From positions 2,560,500 through 2,624,499 of the forward strand of contig VZTI01004400.1 of NCBI GenBank assembly GCA_013397865.1: DNA of 64,000 nt. The letters are read 5' to 3'. Source of the stretch: Struthidea cinerea (taxonomy: Eukaryota; Chordata; Aves; Passeriformes; Corcoracidae). Positions 1-11,761 of the stretch are shown one piece after another. The notes below the pieces were generated by a model. That model worked only from the letters and a program-made list of their open reading frames with translations. It was not told the origin of the DNA and made no database searches. Every line of letters begins with the position of its first letter. Positions within the stretch are counted from its first letter, which is position 1. A program made the translations under genes and the position numbers.

Positions 1-53
1 CTTTCCCTCTTTTAAAATCTTTTTCAGTCACTCTTTTCCCCCTGTTGTTTCAG

Positions 54-173
54 AAACTACATTCAAGATGACTTGAGAGGCCTGACTGAGGACTTTGACC
101 AAATCAAGTTGAGAAAGAGATTTTTCCAATACAGGAGTGAAGAAAATAACTTCAACTATCTGTGCCTATTCAC
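54..173 (+). other. Candidate internal coding exon, unidentified
   Basis: A 120-bp block sits between a strong acceptor (pyrimidine-rich run ending TTTCAG at 48-53) and a good donor (AC|GTAAGC, GT at 174-175). One frame is open throughout, using base 54 to finish an incoming codon and leaving two bases at the end, so the exon would be phase-symmetric. The 40-residue translation is charged and protein-like, including DDLRGLTEDFDQIKLRKRF. If used as a terminal exon instead, the same frame stops at TAA 175-177. I do not recognise the family. It lies on the strand opposite GALR1, 3' of GALR1 exon 1, so it would be an antisense or nested gene running in from outside the window. An open frame of 40 codons alone is not significant (roughly 15% by chance); the splice sites raise it somewhat. 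Confidence 0.3.
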
Positions 174-1880
174 GTAAGCCTACCAAACACTGTGAAAGTT
201 TGAAGTCTACACTGTTAAAAACCATGTTTACTGTCTGGCATTCCACTGACTACACCCTCATTATCAGCCACTGAAAATCGTGCAGAAGGAAACGCTGCAC
301 AAGGTCACTATCTAGCAAGAATGAACAGCTTGTTTTATGGATAATATAAGCATTACATTCTGAACCATCTTTGTTGTATGAACCTGATTTAAATTCAAGT
401 GCCATTGCCTGCAATCCATGTTTTAAAGTAATGCTGCTACTTCTATTGTCACAAGAGATCCTTCACCCTCTTTCAATTAAGTGTGTGACTAATGTGACCT
501 TTTATTTTTCTCTTTCTGTACAGTTTAATGAAGTTTTCCCCTTGCTGCTCAGCAAAATTTAAGATATAATATCCAAAGCCAGATAAGTTTGTATTTTATG
601 TTGAGGCTCTTACTTTTTATGGCTTAGTTTTAACCAAGTCTGTAAATCATACATGACATCAATTCAGAATATTCAGAATGATAGATAATAATGGAAACAT
701 TCTTAAGGCAAGACATATTTGTTTTAAAGAAAGCTTATAACATTACATATCTATAAAAGGAAATGCTTGGTAATAATTATAAGTGTCCAACCTAAAGGTT
801 TGATTGAAAGAGATCTGACTTTCAAGGAATCCTTGAAAAACTCAGGTACCCAAAATTAGCTGTAACACTGCACAACCCCAGCAGATGTCAACTGTTAGAA
901 GCTGACTGGGAATCATTGATCACTTTACCCTTTAAGAACACATTAGTGAGCAAATGCTGTAGCAGTGTTACAAAACACATACAAAAAGTCAGTATTAAAA
1001 AAACATAGCAAGTACAATGAAAAGCAATAAAAGAGTCAGAAGACAAGGTGTCTGTAAGTATGCAGTGCTGAGACTCAACTGATCACTACATAATCACTGC
1101 TCCTCCCCTGACGCAGTAAGCTTCTTTCCAGAGTAGTTCTGTGAGGCAACAAGAGCTGGTTTCCTATGGATTTGCGACTTGTTTACTGTGTTCCCAAAAA
1201 GGTGTCTTCTCCATAAGTTGATGGTACATGAAACTTCTTCCCTTATGGCTTGTCTGGTATTTAGCAGCTGAGTGCAAACTGACTTCTTAAGAGAGAGAGA
1301 GGATAACTGAGACTCTCCACCTTCTTCATTGTCTGCTGTTCTCACAAAACTTGGGAAGTATCATTGCTTCTCATATTTTCACTCCTCTATCAAAAATTTG
1401 GATGAAACTCAAGCAAAAATTATTTGTGGAAGAGAGAAAAGAGGTAGCTGTACACATAAGACACAGATCATGATCTCATAAATCTCTGCCTGAAGAGTGT
1501 ATCATGTGAGATATTTTGGGAGGACACTGCTTCCAAACACGTGGCACTACTTCAGCACTTCTGTACATTGTAACCACATTGTTATCCATGGGGAAAATAC
1601 AAATCTCTGCTAATATGATATAGAAGTGTGAGAGAGAAAGAACTTGGCTCCTTATTAGAGTGCTTAAAAAATGAGACTTTCAAAAGTGAAAGTTCAATTG
1701 CAATTTGTTTATGAAAGAAACAGAATTGTCTTAAAGGAGTCTGGAAAAGGCAATATATTCAAATAGAGAAATGAGTCTCCTTTGTCCTAATTTACTGTAT
1801 CAGAAGATTGTGTTATCTCGCTGAACCACAGTTCATGAAAAACAGTGAAGTCCATAAGAAACTAATGCAGAGATTAATGT

Positions 1881-1940
1881 CTCCTATGAAGACAGGCTGA
1901 GAGAGTTGGGGTTGCTCGGCCTGAGAAGGCTCTCCCCATC
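1881..1940 (+). repeat. CR1 LINE fragment (3' ORF2 region)
   Basis: The run from CTCCTATGAAGACAGGCTGA through GAGAGAGTTGGGGTTG to CTGAGAAGGCTCT matches the region of avian CR1 elements a few hundred bases before the 3' end. Both sides decay quickly into unrelated sequence, so this is an old fragment with both ends lost. Confidence 0.75.
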
Positions 1941-2309
1941 CCAAAATATTGCAGTTGGAGATTTGTCAGTGGCTCCTAATGAAGGCCAGAATGAGTCTTT
2001 AGCTGCAGGGTACAAATACCTTTGATAGTTTTGTAAAAGTCATGGCATTTTTCAGGTTCATTGACACTGATGGGAATACCAGCCATTCCCTAGTTATCTT
2101 CTAAAATTCATCCCTTCAGGTTAGCTCCTCCAGCCTGACAACATGGCAAGCAGGACCATACATACAGGCTCAAAACACATCACAAAGCCAGGGTGAGATC
2201 CTAGCCTGGCAATACTTAAGCACACGATTTAACTGTAACTTCAAGTGGCCTTGATTTTACAAACTTGTTCTTGGGCATGTTTTTCCCATAGAGTGGCTTT
2301 TGTTGGCTT

Positions 2310-2320
2310 GGGGGGGGGGG
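2310..2320 (+). repeat. Poly-G run (11 G)
   Basis: Uninterrupted run of 11 G in otherwise AT-rich sequence, followed by a T-rich stretch. It is a simple homopolymer whose length may be unreliable in the assembly. Confidence 0.9.
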
Positions 2321-3885
2321 TTTGTTGCCTTTTTTTCTTTTTAACAACATATTCATACTAATATTGAGAGATCTACTTCTGTAGATGTGCTTTATAATGA
2401 CATAGTGTGTTTTATTTGCTGTGCGTATATTTTGGTTAAGCACATTTGCTTTTTTCCTGCCTATACTCTACAGGACTATGCTAATTTTGAAAGATTTCTT
2501 TTTAATCTTCTCTCATATAATTAGACTTCAGAGGCTGGTACTTCATGCTGAAACTGAAGATGCTTTGGCTTTGAAAAAGGGAAGAATTAGTAGCTGACAG
2601 CCCCCTGTGCACACATTCTGTAAGGTTCTCTCTGCAATGTGTAATGCTTTCTTCAAACTGACAATCTATCGCTACAGCTCAGTCATATTCAATACAGTAG
2701 ATGAAATATCAGTGTATTCACTCAGGGAAAGCAGGATTCGGTTTACACATGAAAACATGTGTTTCTTCTTCGTTTGCCAGGCTGGATTTGTTCCACTACG
2801 AACAGCAATTTAGAAATGTTGTCCTTTGTGTTCTGCATGCCTTGGTTTCATCGGGGTTGGATGACATTATAGCCTCAATTTGCACATCACAAATAAGCTG
2901 ATGTAACATACATAAAACTGAGTAGAACATAAAACTACTTGTTCAAATTAAGTATTTCAGGCACATCTATTGAACTTGCCATTTGAAGAACTGACTTCTC
3001 GATACTTAAGAAGTCCTTATTTGCAAGAGCAGTCCTATCCTCTCAAATGTAAATCACTGCCTAAGGAGAAATCCTGCCACTGAAGGCTGCTGGCACAGAA
3101 ACAGGAGGATCTCTGCCTAACTCAGCAGGCAGCAACTGGTGCTCCAGATCCTGTTCAGCAGCAAGCAGAGGATCATACGCTGAAGGCTGCAATTATTACT
3201 CCAGAAAAATGCAACACTTTGCTTAAGCAGAAAAGTCCTTAAGTACTTGTATTCAGGCACCCTTGCTTATTGCTTTTTCCTACCTGGGTCCTCATGCCCT
3301 GCTCCCTAGAACCACCCGCCTTTGCTGAAGTCAGAGGTAAATCTCTCATCAGCTTCAACTAGGGCAAGACATGGCACCGCAGGGACCAAGCAGCATGATG
3401 CACCTTATACTCTTAACACCAAACAGATCATTTTTGTCATTTTTAAGTGCACTGCACATTTTAAAGAAACACAATGCTTCATCTGAAGCCTGAACAACAT
3501 GTTGCTTTGTTGTACTTTATTGAGCCAAACTCCTCATACAGCACTGCAAGAAATTAAAAGTTACGGTGACGGAGACAGCAGCAGAGCACTGGGGCTTCTT
3601 AGCATTCTGCAACAAGGAAATCTGACAGAGACCCCAGTGATTGTCAGAACACCCCCCCACTCACCCCGTGCAATGCCTGTTCTGACCCCCCTGTGCCACT
3701 GAACATATGTTGTCCCTCCTCAGACATCCCTCAGCTATAAAACCTGCCCTCTCCCTTTGTGGCACAAACTCACGCCTGCTCCTTTTTCTCCCAGCAGTGC
3801 CAAGTCTCTCCACATGCCCAGAAATGGCCCTACAGCTCATGGACACCTTTTCCACCACTGTGTCCCCCCCATCCTTTTACATTTG

Positions 3886-3891
3886 CCCCAC
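3886..3891 (-). other. GALR1: GALR1 exon 1 splice donor
   Basis: On the minus strand the coding sequence TTCTGCTATGCCAAG is followed by GTGGGG. The GT lies at 3890-3891. The break falls just after TM5, the conserved intron 1 position of the GALR1 gene. Confidence 0.9.
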
Positions 3892-4593
3892 CTTGGCATA
3901 GCAGAAGGAGATGAGCAGCAGCGGGAGCAGATATCCGAAGACAAATGTGCAAATTACGTAGACCTTCTTGTGGCGTGGGTTGGGCCAGAACTCCCAGCAG
4001 AAGGTCTGGTTGCTGGTCTCACGGTGGAAGATGCGCTGGTGGTGAGCCACAGGCGAGGCCATGGCAAAGGAGAGTGCCCAGATGAGCCCCACACCCAACA
4101 TTGCGTTGCGGGGAACACGCAAGGCTGAGGATCGCCGGGAGTGCACGATGGCCACGTACCGGTCCACGGACATGGCTGAGAGTGTGAAGATGCTCACCAG
4201 CATTGAGATGGTGAAGAAGTAGTGGATGAACTTGCAGATGAAGGCTCCCAGCACCCAGGTGGGGAGCACGTAGACCGTGGACTGGAAGGGGATGCAGAAG
4301 AGCAGGTAGGCCAGGTCGGCGATGCTCAGGTTGAGGATGAAGATGTTGGTGGTGCTTCGGCGCTTGCCTGGCTTGCTCCGCGCCAGCACGGTGATCACCA
4401 GGGTGTTGCCCAGCACCCCCAGGGTGAAGATCACACCGAAGACGATCAAGGTGATGACATTCTCGATGCCGATGCCGAAGAGGGGCTTCCCCTCGGCCTC
4501 CGGCAGCCCGGAGAGGTTGAACTCCCCGCGGGGCATCTCTGCCGCGGCCCGGGACAGGTTGAGGGGCGCCGCCGTGGGCTCCCCCGGCTCCAT
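3892..4593 (-). CDS. GALR1: Galanin receptor type 1, first coding exon (partial)
   Basis: Class A G protein-coupled receptor for the neuropeptide galanin; the family couples to Gi/o at the plasma membrane. The exon encodes 234 residues: a short N-terminus with two N-glycosylation sequons (N12, N26), TM1 (about 46-70, with the GN motif at 62-63), TM2 (84-106, LSIAD with D93), TM3 (118-141), the DRY motif at 144-146, TM4 (165-184), a sequon in the second extracellular loop (N195) and TM5 (211-233, P224). C120 and C199 would form the conserved disulfide. Segments such as ARSKPGK, FICKFIHYFFT and FCYAK are diagnostic of GALR1. The start ATG at 4591-4593 has A at -3 and G at +4. The coding sequence ends after K234 in phase 0 at an AAG|GTGGGG donor, as in mammalian GALR1; reading on gives only four codons before TAA. 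TM6-TM7 and the C-terminal tail are not in the window. Confidence 0.96.
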
Positions 4594-5170
4594 CCTTCTC
4601 CTTGCGCGCCGGGCAAAGTTTCCGCGGGCGGAACGCGGAGCCGCCGCTTCCCGGCACCGCGGACCCCGGCGAGCCCGGGGCGGCGGGGAGGGGAGGGCGG
4701 AGGTGCCGCCGCGCTGGNCGGCAGCCCCGCCGCCCCCCGCCCGCAGCAGCGCTCCGCCCGCTCCGCCCGCGCCCGCCCCGCCGAGCCGCGGAGTGTCCGC
4801 GTCCCCCGCGCTGGCAGCCGCGCTGCTTCGGGAGACTCAGCTCCCCGGGAACGTCTCCTCGGGGAAACGGGAGGTGGGGCTTTCTTGCCCTCTTTATTTC
4901 CCCCCGCCTTTTCTTCCCTCCCTTCAGCTTGCAGGTGCCCCCCCCCCCGGACGCAGCCGGAGCCCCGGTCCTCTCCCCAGAAAACTTCTCTCCGCTTGGT
5001 GCCTCCGCTCCGAGGGAGGCTCGGGAGCCGCGTCTCCCAGCAGGGCTAGGCGGCGCTCGGCTGGTCCGGCCGGGTTTAAATGAACTCGCTTGGAAAGACA
5101 GAAATAATGAAGCGCCTGCGTGAGCCCATCTCAACAGGTTGCCGGCCGCAAGAGTTACTCCGGACTAAGC
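4100..5170. promoter_or_regulatory. GALR1: CpG island over GALR1 exon 1 and promoter
   Basis: This is the most GC- and CpG-dense segment in the first 22 kb. It covers the 5' half of the coding exon and about 570 bases upstream of the ATG. GC boxes such as CCGCCCCGCC cluster near 4735-4790, a C11 run lies at 4938-4948, and a weak TTTAAA (TATA-like) sits at 5075-5080. The transcription start cannot be placed from sequence alone. One base is undetermined (N at 4718). Long open frames on both strands here are products of high GC content, not genes. Confidence 0.8.
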
Positions 5171-5342
5171 ACCGCCTGTGCTCACTGTTCTCACCTCCTT
5201 CACAGCTTTCCATTAATCACTCAGTATCTCAGAGGACAAAAGGAGGCAGACATTGTCACGCCTTCCTATAAAAAAAACAACAAAGCAAAGCAAAAAAAAA
5301 AAAGGGAATAGGAAGTCTATCCGCTTTTCACTGCTAAATCAC

Positions 5343-5460
5343 GACTCCGCGTTTGAGAGCTCCGCCGCGGCAGGAGCGCGTTCGTGCTGAGGGCCAGCGT
5401 GCTCCCTGGAGCCGGGCAGCCGCAGGCAGCGGAGCCAGAACGGGAGCTCCTGGAAAGCCA
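5343..5460. promoter_or_regulatory. Second CpG-rich patch upstream of GALR1
   Basis: A short GC-rich stretch (CTCCGCCGCGGCAGGAGCGC and following) is separated from the main island by an A-rich tract at 5269-5305. It may be distal promoter or an alternative 5' UTR of GALR1. No splice site was identified. Confidence 0.45.
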
Positions 5461-8400
5461 GTCCTTTCAGAAAGGGGCGAAACTTAAAACTTCCTCCAGC
5501 ATATGGATGCGAGTTCATGAGAATGTTCTCACCGGCACATATACCTTGTGAATGAAACGGATTTGCCTGAGGGTTTTATCCATTGCTTTTCGAATTACCA
5601 GTCAGTGAGCTACAGCTGGCCGCAGCTGTGACCAACAGAACTGCCCAGATGCGAGCTTTTGTTTGCATATTTTTCAGTCTACAGTTTGACGGGGTTTTTT
5701 TCTACCTTTCTTTTTGCTACTTATATTGAAGCATCTCAGCAGCTGCACATGAGCTGACTACAAAGCCATCGACTTCTGCAGATGTAGATTTTAATTAAAA
5801 TGATATATGGTCTGCTCCATTATGTCCAAAGGAACACAATTCGAAGAGTACAATTCAGTTTATATTGATCTCAGAAACTTTTATTTGGATTGAACTGCTT
5901 TCTACATCAGTTGTAACTCATTTAAGAAGTTGTAAATATATCAAGCAAAAATAAACTAGTAAAGATTCCTCAAAGACTTGGGTTTGGATTTTTTTGTAAT
6001 GTGCATTCTTTATAATTTTGTCGACATGTTTGATTACCATGCAAATGTACTAGTCTCTACTTCTGCAAGGGATTTGAGAAAGAACACGGTTAAACATTTC
6101 TAGGATATATCAGATATCACATACTCCTTGGAAATACTCAGAGTATATTGTGAAAATGAACAGTAGTCTATAGATTTTCCTAGTGTTGCTGATGCCTGTG
6201 TTTGCCTCTGAGTTCCTTCATGTGGTGAGAGAGACAGAAGAAACATTTTGAATACGACTGATGGTTTGCTTTTGAACCATGTCATGCTGCCAGACATCAC
6301 TCATTTTCCAGGATGTCTGGAGTGCAGCCCTGGTTTTGATGAAGTTAATGCAACCCTCCATCTGAAATGCTGCTGGTCCTCACCACTCACAGTTCTGTTT
6401 TCTTGCAAAACATTATCTTTTGAAAAGAATACCCTGAAAGGTTAGAGAAGGGATATTACACTTAACAGAAGAGTAAGCAGAAAAAGTGGGTATAGAAACA
6501 AAATCAATCTTAGTGGAAATCAACCTTAAAATCACATTAATTATTTGGATGGGAGAGTTGACTATTGGTTTCCTTTGGATATTTAATTGACAGTTTTGTG
6601 GTTCGAGCTTTGCTTTTCTGCTACATATCTAATGTAAAGTATATCGTTCCTATAAGAATACCCTGAGCATTAGGGGGAAAAAACCCCAAGAACACAACTA
6701 AATTGTAGCTTTTCTGTCAGACCTTCAGGCTTCAGATTTTACGTGAGTGAAGGAAAGTTCCCACGCTGACAACACTCATGATTGCTGTTAAGATTGCCGT
6801 AACCAAACAGGTATTGACATGTTAAACTGCTGTTCTTCTTATCTAGACTGAGTACAATTTTCATGTGAAAGAAAGTTGGGATGGAAGAGCTGTTATGAAT
6901 TCAGTACAAATAAATATATAGTTAAATACAGGAATTAGTTAAAAAAACTATGAGATAAAAAAGCAGTAAAAATATTGCATTGCACTTTAAGAAAATAAAT
7001 TTCATGTCTTTGCAAAAGAGATCTTTTAAGTATGTGCTTCACACATTTCCTTGAATCTAGTTTTATTGAATCTAGTCCTGAACATTTTTTGGCATGGAAC
7101 AATCTACTCAAACTAGAATAGCCTATGAACTTCAGAAAGATCAAGAAACTACATACAGTGTTCTTCTGTCTGTAACTAGAATCCACAGTCATCTTGATCA
7201 GATAACTCACCTCCAAAAATCTGTTTGGCTCCAAAATTTTCCATAGCAATCAATGGAGAAAATAGTAAGAGAAATGTCTGAAAGGGATGGGTTAAGTCTA
7301 GACTTTCATATTTACTCCTCAGTGGCTTAATCCAGAAGATATTACTGTAAAAACATACAAGGATGTCCTTCCTTTTGCTCATTCCAGTGGTTGGGTATGT
7401 TATTTTTATATGGTTCCAATAATAAAAATATTTTACTTACACTGGTACATTTTTATTTCAGTGATGCCTTAAGAGGCCTCCTAGAAACCTAAGGCATCAT
7501 CAGGAATAAGAAATCCAATGCATTGATTTAAAATATTAATTACTACTAAGTTCTTTGTTCCTATTTAATGCTTGTATGTAGGTATAATAAACATATAATC
7601 AATATCATTTCAGTGAAATGCATTTATATTCTAAAATTAACATTTAATTAGCATCTCAGAAACAATAAACAATGCACTTTTTAGCTACTGTCCCTCTTTC
7701 GATTACACTGAACAACTGAGGCACAAAAATCAGCATCTGATTATACAAATACATACACAGATATATGTCTTTATGCATTTCATCATTCCACAAGAATAAA
7801 ATAATAGGATATAAAACTTCTTCAGAGAAGAGTTTTAGTAGAATCCTGTATAAATTCTTTTGGGGTCTTTTGGAAGGGTTTTCAGGCTTTTTTCTGTAGT
7901 GAAGTTGAAGCTGGAGCTTAGGTTCAAGGCTCTCAACTGCACCCCAGTGTCAATAAACAGAAACCATTTAAAGTGTATTTATATCAAAGCATATGAGTAA
8001 CCCTAACCTTTAGAAATCTTTTGACAGCTCAGCCCTTAGCTGATTGACCAGTTTTCTTTGCTGCAAAAAATATTCTCCAGATTTGGTCATGTTTTGTTTA
8101 TAAAACACAAGACTGAAAACAGGTTTATTTTGAAGATTGACTCTTTCTATTTATTTGTGAAACAAGATCAGGTGCAACAGTCGCATCAATCGTACCCCAC
8201 TATTTTTCTTTGTGACAAGTTCCTGGAGTAGAAATTTGCATTTTAAAGGCAGATGTGAACTTTAAATAAAATCCAAAAGCCTAATAAAAAAGTCCATGAT
8301 TCATAACCAACCTTTGATTCACCTTCTATAAAGTTACTAGTATGTAAAAGTCAAGCATCTATAAGAATTAACTCTCCTTCTATCTATATTATTGGGAATA

Positions 8401-11400
8401 ATGTAACCCTCAGGTCACAATAGTCACTACATTCAGGTTTCCATAGTGGGGAAGTGTCACCAATAAACTGAAGTTTATTGCTTCTTGCTGACATTTAGAA
8501 AGAAGTAAACATCTGCCCATATACGTTTGAGAGTCATTGTCATTCCATCCCTCAGTTTGTGCTGTTTTTTTTTTTCTCCTAGTTCTCTATTCCAGTTCTT
8601 AAAAATCAGTTCTAAAAAAGCCTTAAAATGCTGGCAATCAAAAGAAGTAAATTTGAAGCTAAGTTTCCAAAATCCCATTTGTAATTTGTATTACTATTTA
8701 AGTAATATGAAGTACTATTAAGTGCTTTAAAGTAATATGTTTTAGACTTCAAAATTATACATAAGAACATGTGTCCATATTTTATTCAATGCCCAGAAAT
8801 TTTCTCTGTAAAAATGCCAAAAGCTAAACACCATGGTCTAACAACATGAACTTGCTCTATAGTTGTTGAAGAGAGTTGCTTGTTTCATTTTCCTTGATTT
8901 GTGACAATTACCCCATGGGATGCTTTTTAATGTTGGCTGCAGAAGCAACTTGCCTGTGCATAAAAACACAGCTGTGTTTTGTCTGAAACAGAATCGAGCG
9001 TATTTTGATGAACACTTGTAATACAATATAACACAATAGATCAGGTCTTACTAAACTGAGGACAATGCAGCAGGTATCCAGGTCATGGGCACAGCGCCTG
9101 CAAAAGTCTTTTAAATGGACAATTATTCTACCTTCAAACTGCTTCGTGAATTGTACATCTGGCTGGGGTGAGGTCGTAGGGCTTAATAAAGGCTTAAGTT
9201 CTGTAAAATGAGTGTCATGTCTCTATATAGGAAAAACAGAAGTAGGAGCTCAAGAAGTTACCTTAGCCATGATGTAGGGAAACATCAAAATTACCAAGGC
9301 TGAAAGAGGTAACAGTGGAAAGGAGTAACTCGGAGAGCGTGACTTCTGCTGAAGCAGGTGTGTGCTGCTGGTAAAGCAACCAGGAGTTTGCAAGTTGCTT
9401 TTTCTGGGGCCAGCTCCAGGCACAGGCAGAGGCAGTGAACATCTGATGTAAGGGAAAAGGCGAGGACCTCACTGTCCAGCCCTGGAGACCTTGGTCACCA
9501 GGGCACTTCTTTGGGCAAAAGGAGAAAACAGTGGACGGCGGATGGACACCTTTCCCAGCAGTTACTGCTGCCTCTACACTCTCCTCCATCCTGGCAGTGG
9601 CAGTTGCAGCAACCTTGGCTCCTTCAGTCTCTCCACAGCGCTCAGAAAGGGCTTGTGTGTCAGCAGCACCTTGGACTTGGCTTGACACCAGTCTTCCTCG
9701 TTCAAGAGGTGCAAGATCTGATTTGTACACATTCACAAGGAGCATGGAGATGGCTTCAAATGCAGCTATGAAGGGGAAAAAAAAATTTGAGCAGGTTGCC
9801 ATTTTCCTGGAGGTATCATGTCCAAAAAAGTGTGTAAATCATCATTTTGATTTTTCTTGGAATATTGACTTTTTTTATACAGATACCTATGTAAGCAGAG
9901 ATGTATAGTGTCTAGGAAAATGGTAAAAATATACCTCTATAGCTGTGCAAAGGCCTTGCAAAGATGCAGTAAAGAGAAACAGGATTTTTGTAGACAAAAA
10001 CTGCTAGTTCACCATTTATTTTAATTTTGTATGTCAGACTGTCATCATATAAATCGTGAGTCAGGAAATGAAAACCCTAAGGCAGATTTAATAGTCTTCA
10101 TTAGAACTACTATTACAATTACCAACAGAACCTGTCTGCTTTACAAAATATCCTAACTTGTAGTTAAATAGCCTGACAAAATTAATTCCAGTTACAAAGT
10201 TCCGGGGATGACTAGATTATTTTCTTTTACAGGTTTCTATGCTGCACATCATTTTACTGCTGTTAGGACTCTGGCTGCATCAGAATTCAAGGAAAGGACA
10301 TTAACATATAGGCATCAAAGCGATGAATTCAACAGCAAATTCATTCCATAGTTGCCATAGGTCTTAACTTAAGGTCTTGAAGAAGCCAATTTTCAGTGCT
10401 GCTGCCAGCTCTCTGGGTTTTAGTGAATCCTTTCCCCAGCTCTTGCAATTCCTTTTCTGACAGAACAGAGACCAGTTTTACTTTCAGGTAGTTAGTGAAA
10501 CATTTTATTGCAGTGGATGGAGCTTAAGCTTGGTTTTGTTTGATCCAGACATTTCTTCTTTATTGGTTTTGGTAACTGCTTGAGTTGGTGCTTATTGATT
10601 CAGGCTCAGTTGTGCAGTGTTTTAATTTGCTCTGGGAGAGGGCTTCATTCAGAGTCCAGATCATTAAACTGATCCAATTTTTCATTTTTCTGAGATTTCC
10701 TGGGAGATATTATTACTCAGGGTTTACTTGAAGTTCACCAAAATTATAGATGAGCTTGCCTTCCCTTCCCTAATCTCCCAAGACTCACTGGGCATATGCA
10801 GAGCACCATGGAAGAGGGCTCTGCGAGAGGAGTTCCCAATCTAACTGCCCTGCATCTCAGAAGGCAAACAGAAATCAGAAAGAAGAGCAATTAATTATGT
10901 GTAAGCAATCCTTGTAAATACCTATTTATCCTAAAAAACCAGCACTGATGGAAACCCCACCATCTTTGTAGACACTCCTAGTGTTCAGCTGTCATTTACA
11001 ACCAGAAATCTCTATTACTGTTTACTTACATTCCTAGTGCAGCAACTTCAGCATGCTTCTCTCTTATCTATGAGTATGGAAAATAGTGTATTCTGTCTCC
11101 TTTTGCAGGTACTTTTCAATATTTGGGGGCAAGCAGCCCTTGCTGGAGACAGTTCAGATTCACACGTGTCCACCTAGTAGAGGAACTTGAGGTAAAAATT
11201 TGATCCAATATACAAAGATTCCTATGATTTTCCTCCTGGAACAAAAACAGCAACGTGCCTTGCGTACAATGATCATTTTTAGTGAATCCAGAGGATTATA
11301 TAAGCTATCCCGAAGAAGCATTGAAAGTAGACTTGATGGTGGAGCATCCATACTTTGTGCCTTTACACATCCAACTTTTCCTGTCAGATCGGTGTGCAGC

Positions 11401-11756
11401 CCAGTCCTTTGTGTCAAGAACTCAGCATGAGAAGCCGTGCCTGCTTTTGGTCATCACATCCCCTCATGACATTATTTTTGAGGTGTTTCATCCCAAGGAA
11501 TCCTGGCATAACCTGTGTGCATCAACACGCAAATAGGGAAGTTACATATTTAATTAACCATAGTGACAAACTCAGTGTCAGAAGAGAAATTATTCCTGTA
11601 TTGTCTTTGATATTTTTAAGAAATTGATTTTGAGTTCTAGTTTGGTTTAGATGTGAGAAAGAAGAAACACTAACTCATTTTAAGTTGATTAGATTCTTGC
11701 TACGTCATCTTTCGTCCCTTTTTAAAATAACTCCAAAATCCACCCTTTGAAACTTC
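5461..11756. other. Non-coding, no gene recognised
   Basis: AT-rich upstream flank of GALR1. Open frames are short and unlike known proteins. The longest, 179 codons on the minus strand at 9263-9802, falls in a local GC-rich patch and is listed among the findings. No LTR or CR1 copy was recognised. Confidence 0.6.
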
Positions 11757-11761
11757 TCTTT
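11757..11761 (+). repeat. Target-site duplication TCTTT (left)
   Basis: TCTTT directly precedes the TG start of the LTR and is repeated exactly at 12348-12352 after its CA end. A 5-bp duplication fits an ERVL- or ERV1-type integration. Confidence 0.85.

Larger units (their letters stand above)
178..3885. other. GALR1 intron 1 / 3' side, no recognised gene
   Basis: AT-rich sequence lying 3' of the GALR1 exon 1 donor. I looked on the minus strand for the short exon 2 (third intracellular loop) and for the exon 3 that carries TM6-TM7, and saw neither. They probably lie beyond position 1. The stretch holds a CR1 scrap at 1881-1934, an 11-G run at 2310-2320 and only short, unrelated open frames. 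Confidence 0.5.

Noticed and set aside
4222..5123. Plus-strand frames of 173-275 codons opposite GALR1
   Set aside because: They are antisense shadows of the receptor exon and the GC-rich promoter, with no known domain.
4019..5134. 371-codon minus-strand frame overlapping GALR1
   Set aside because: It is an alternative frame of the GALR1 exon and its CpG island, rich in G, A, R and P as expected from GC-rich shadow translation, and includes the N at 4718.
11160..11627. Cluster of 76-90 codon frames on both strands
   Set aside because: Several mutually exclusive frames overlap with no recognisable domain, and start codons lack support.
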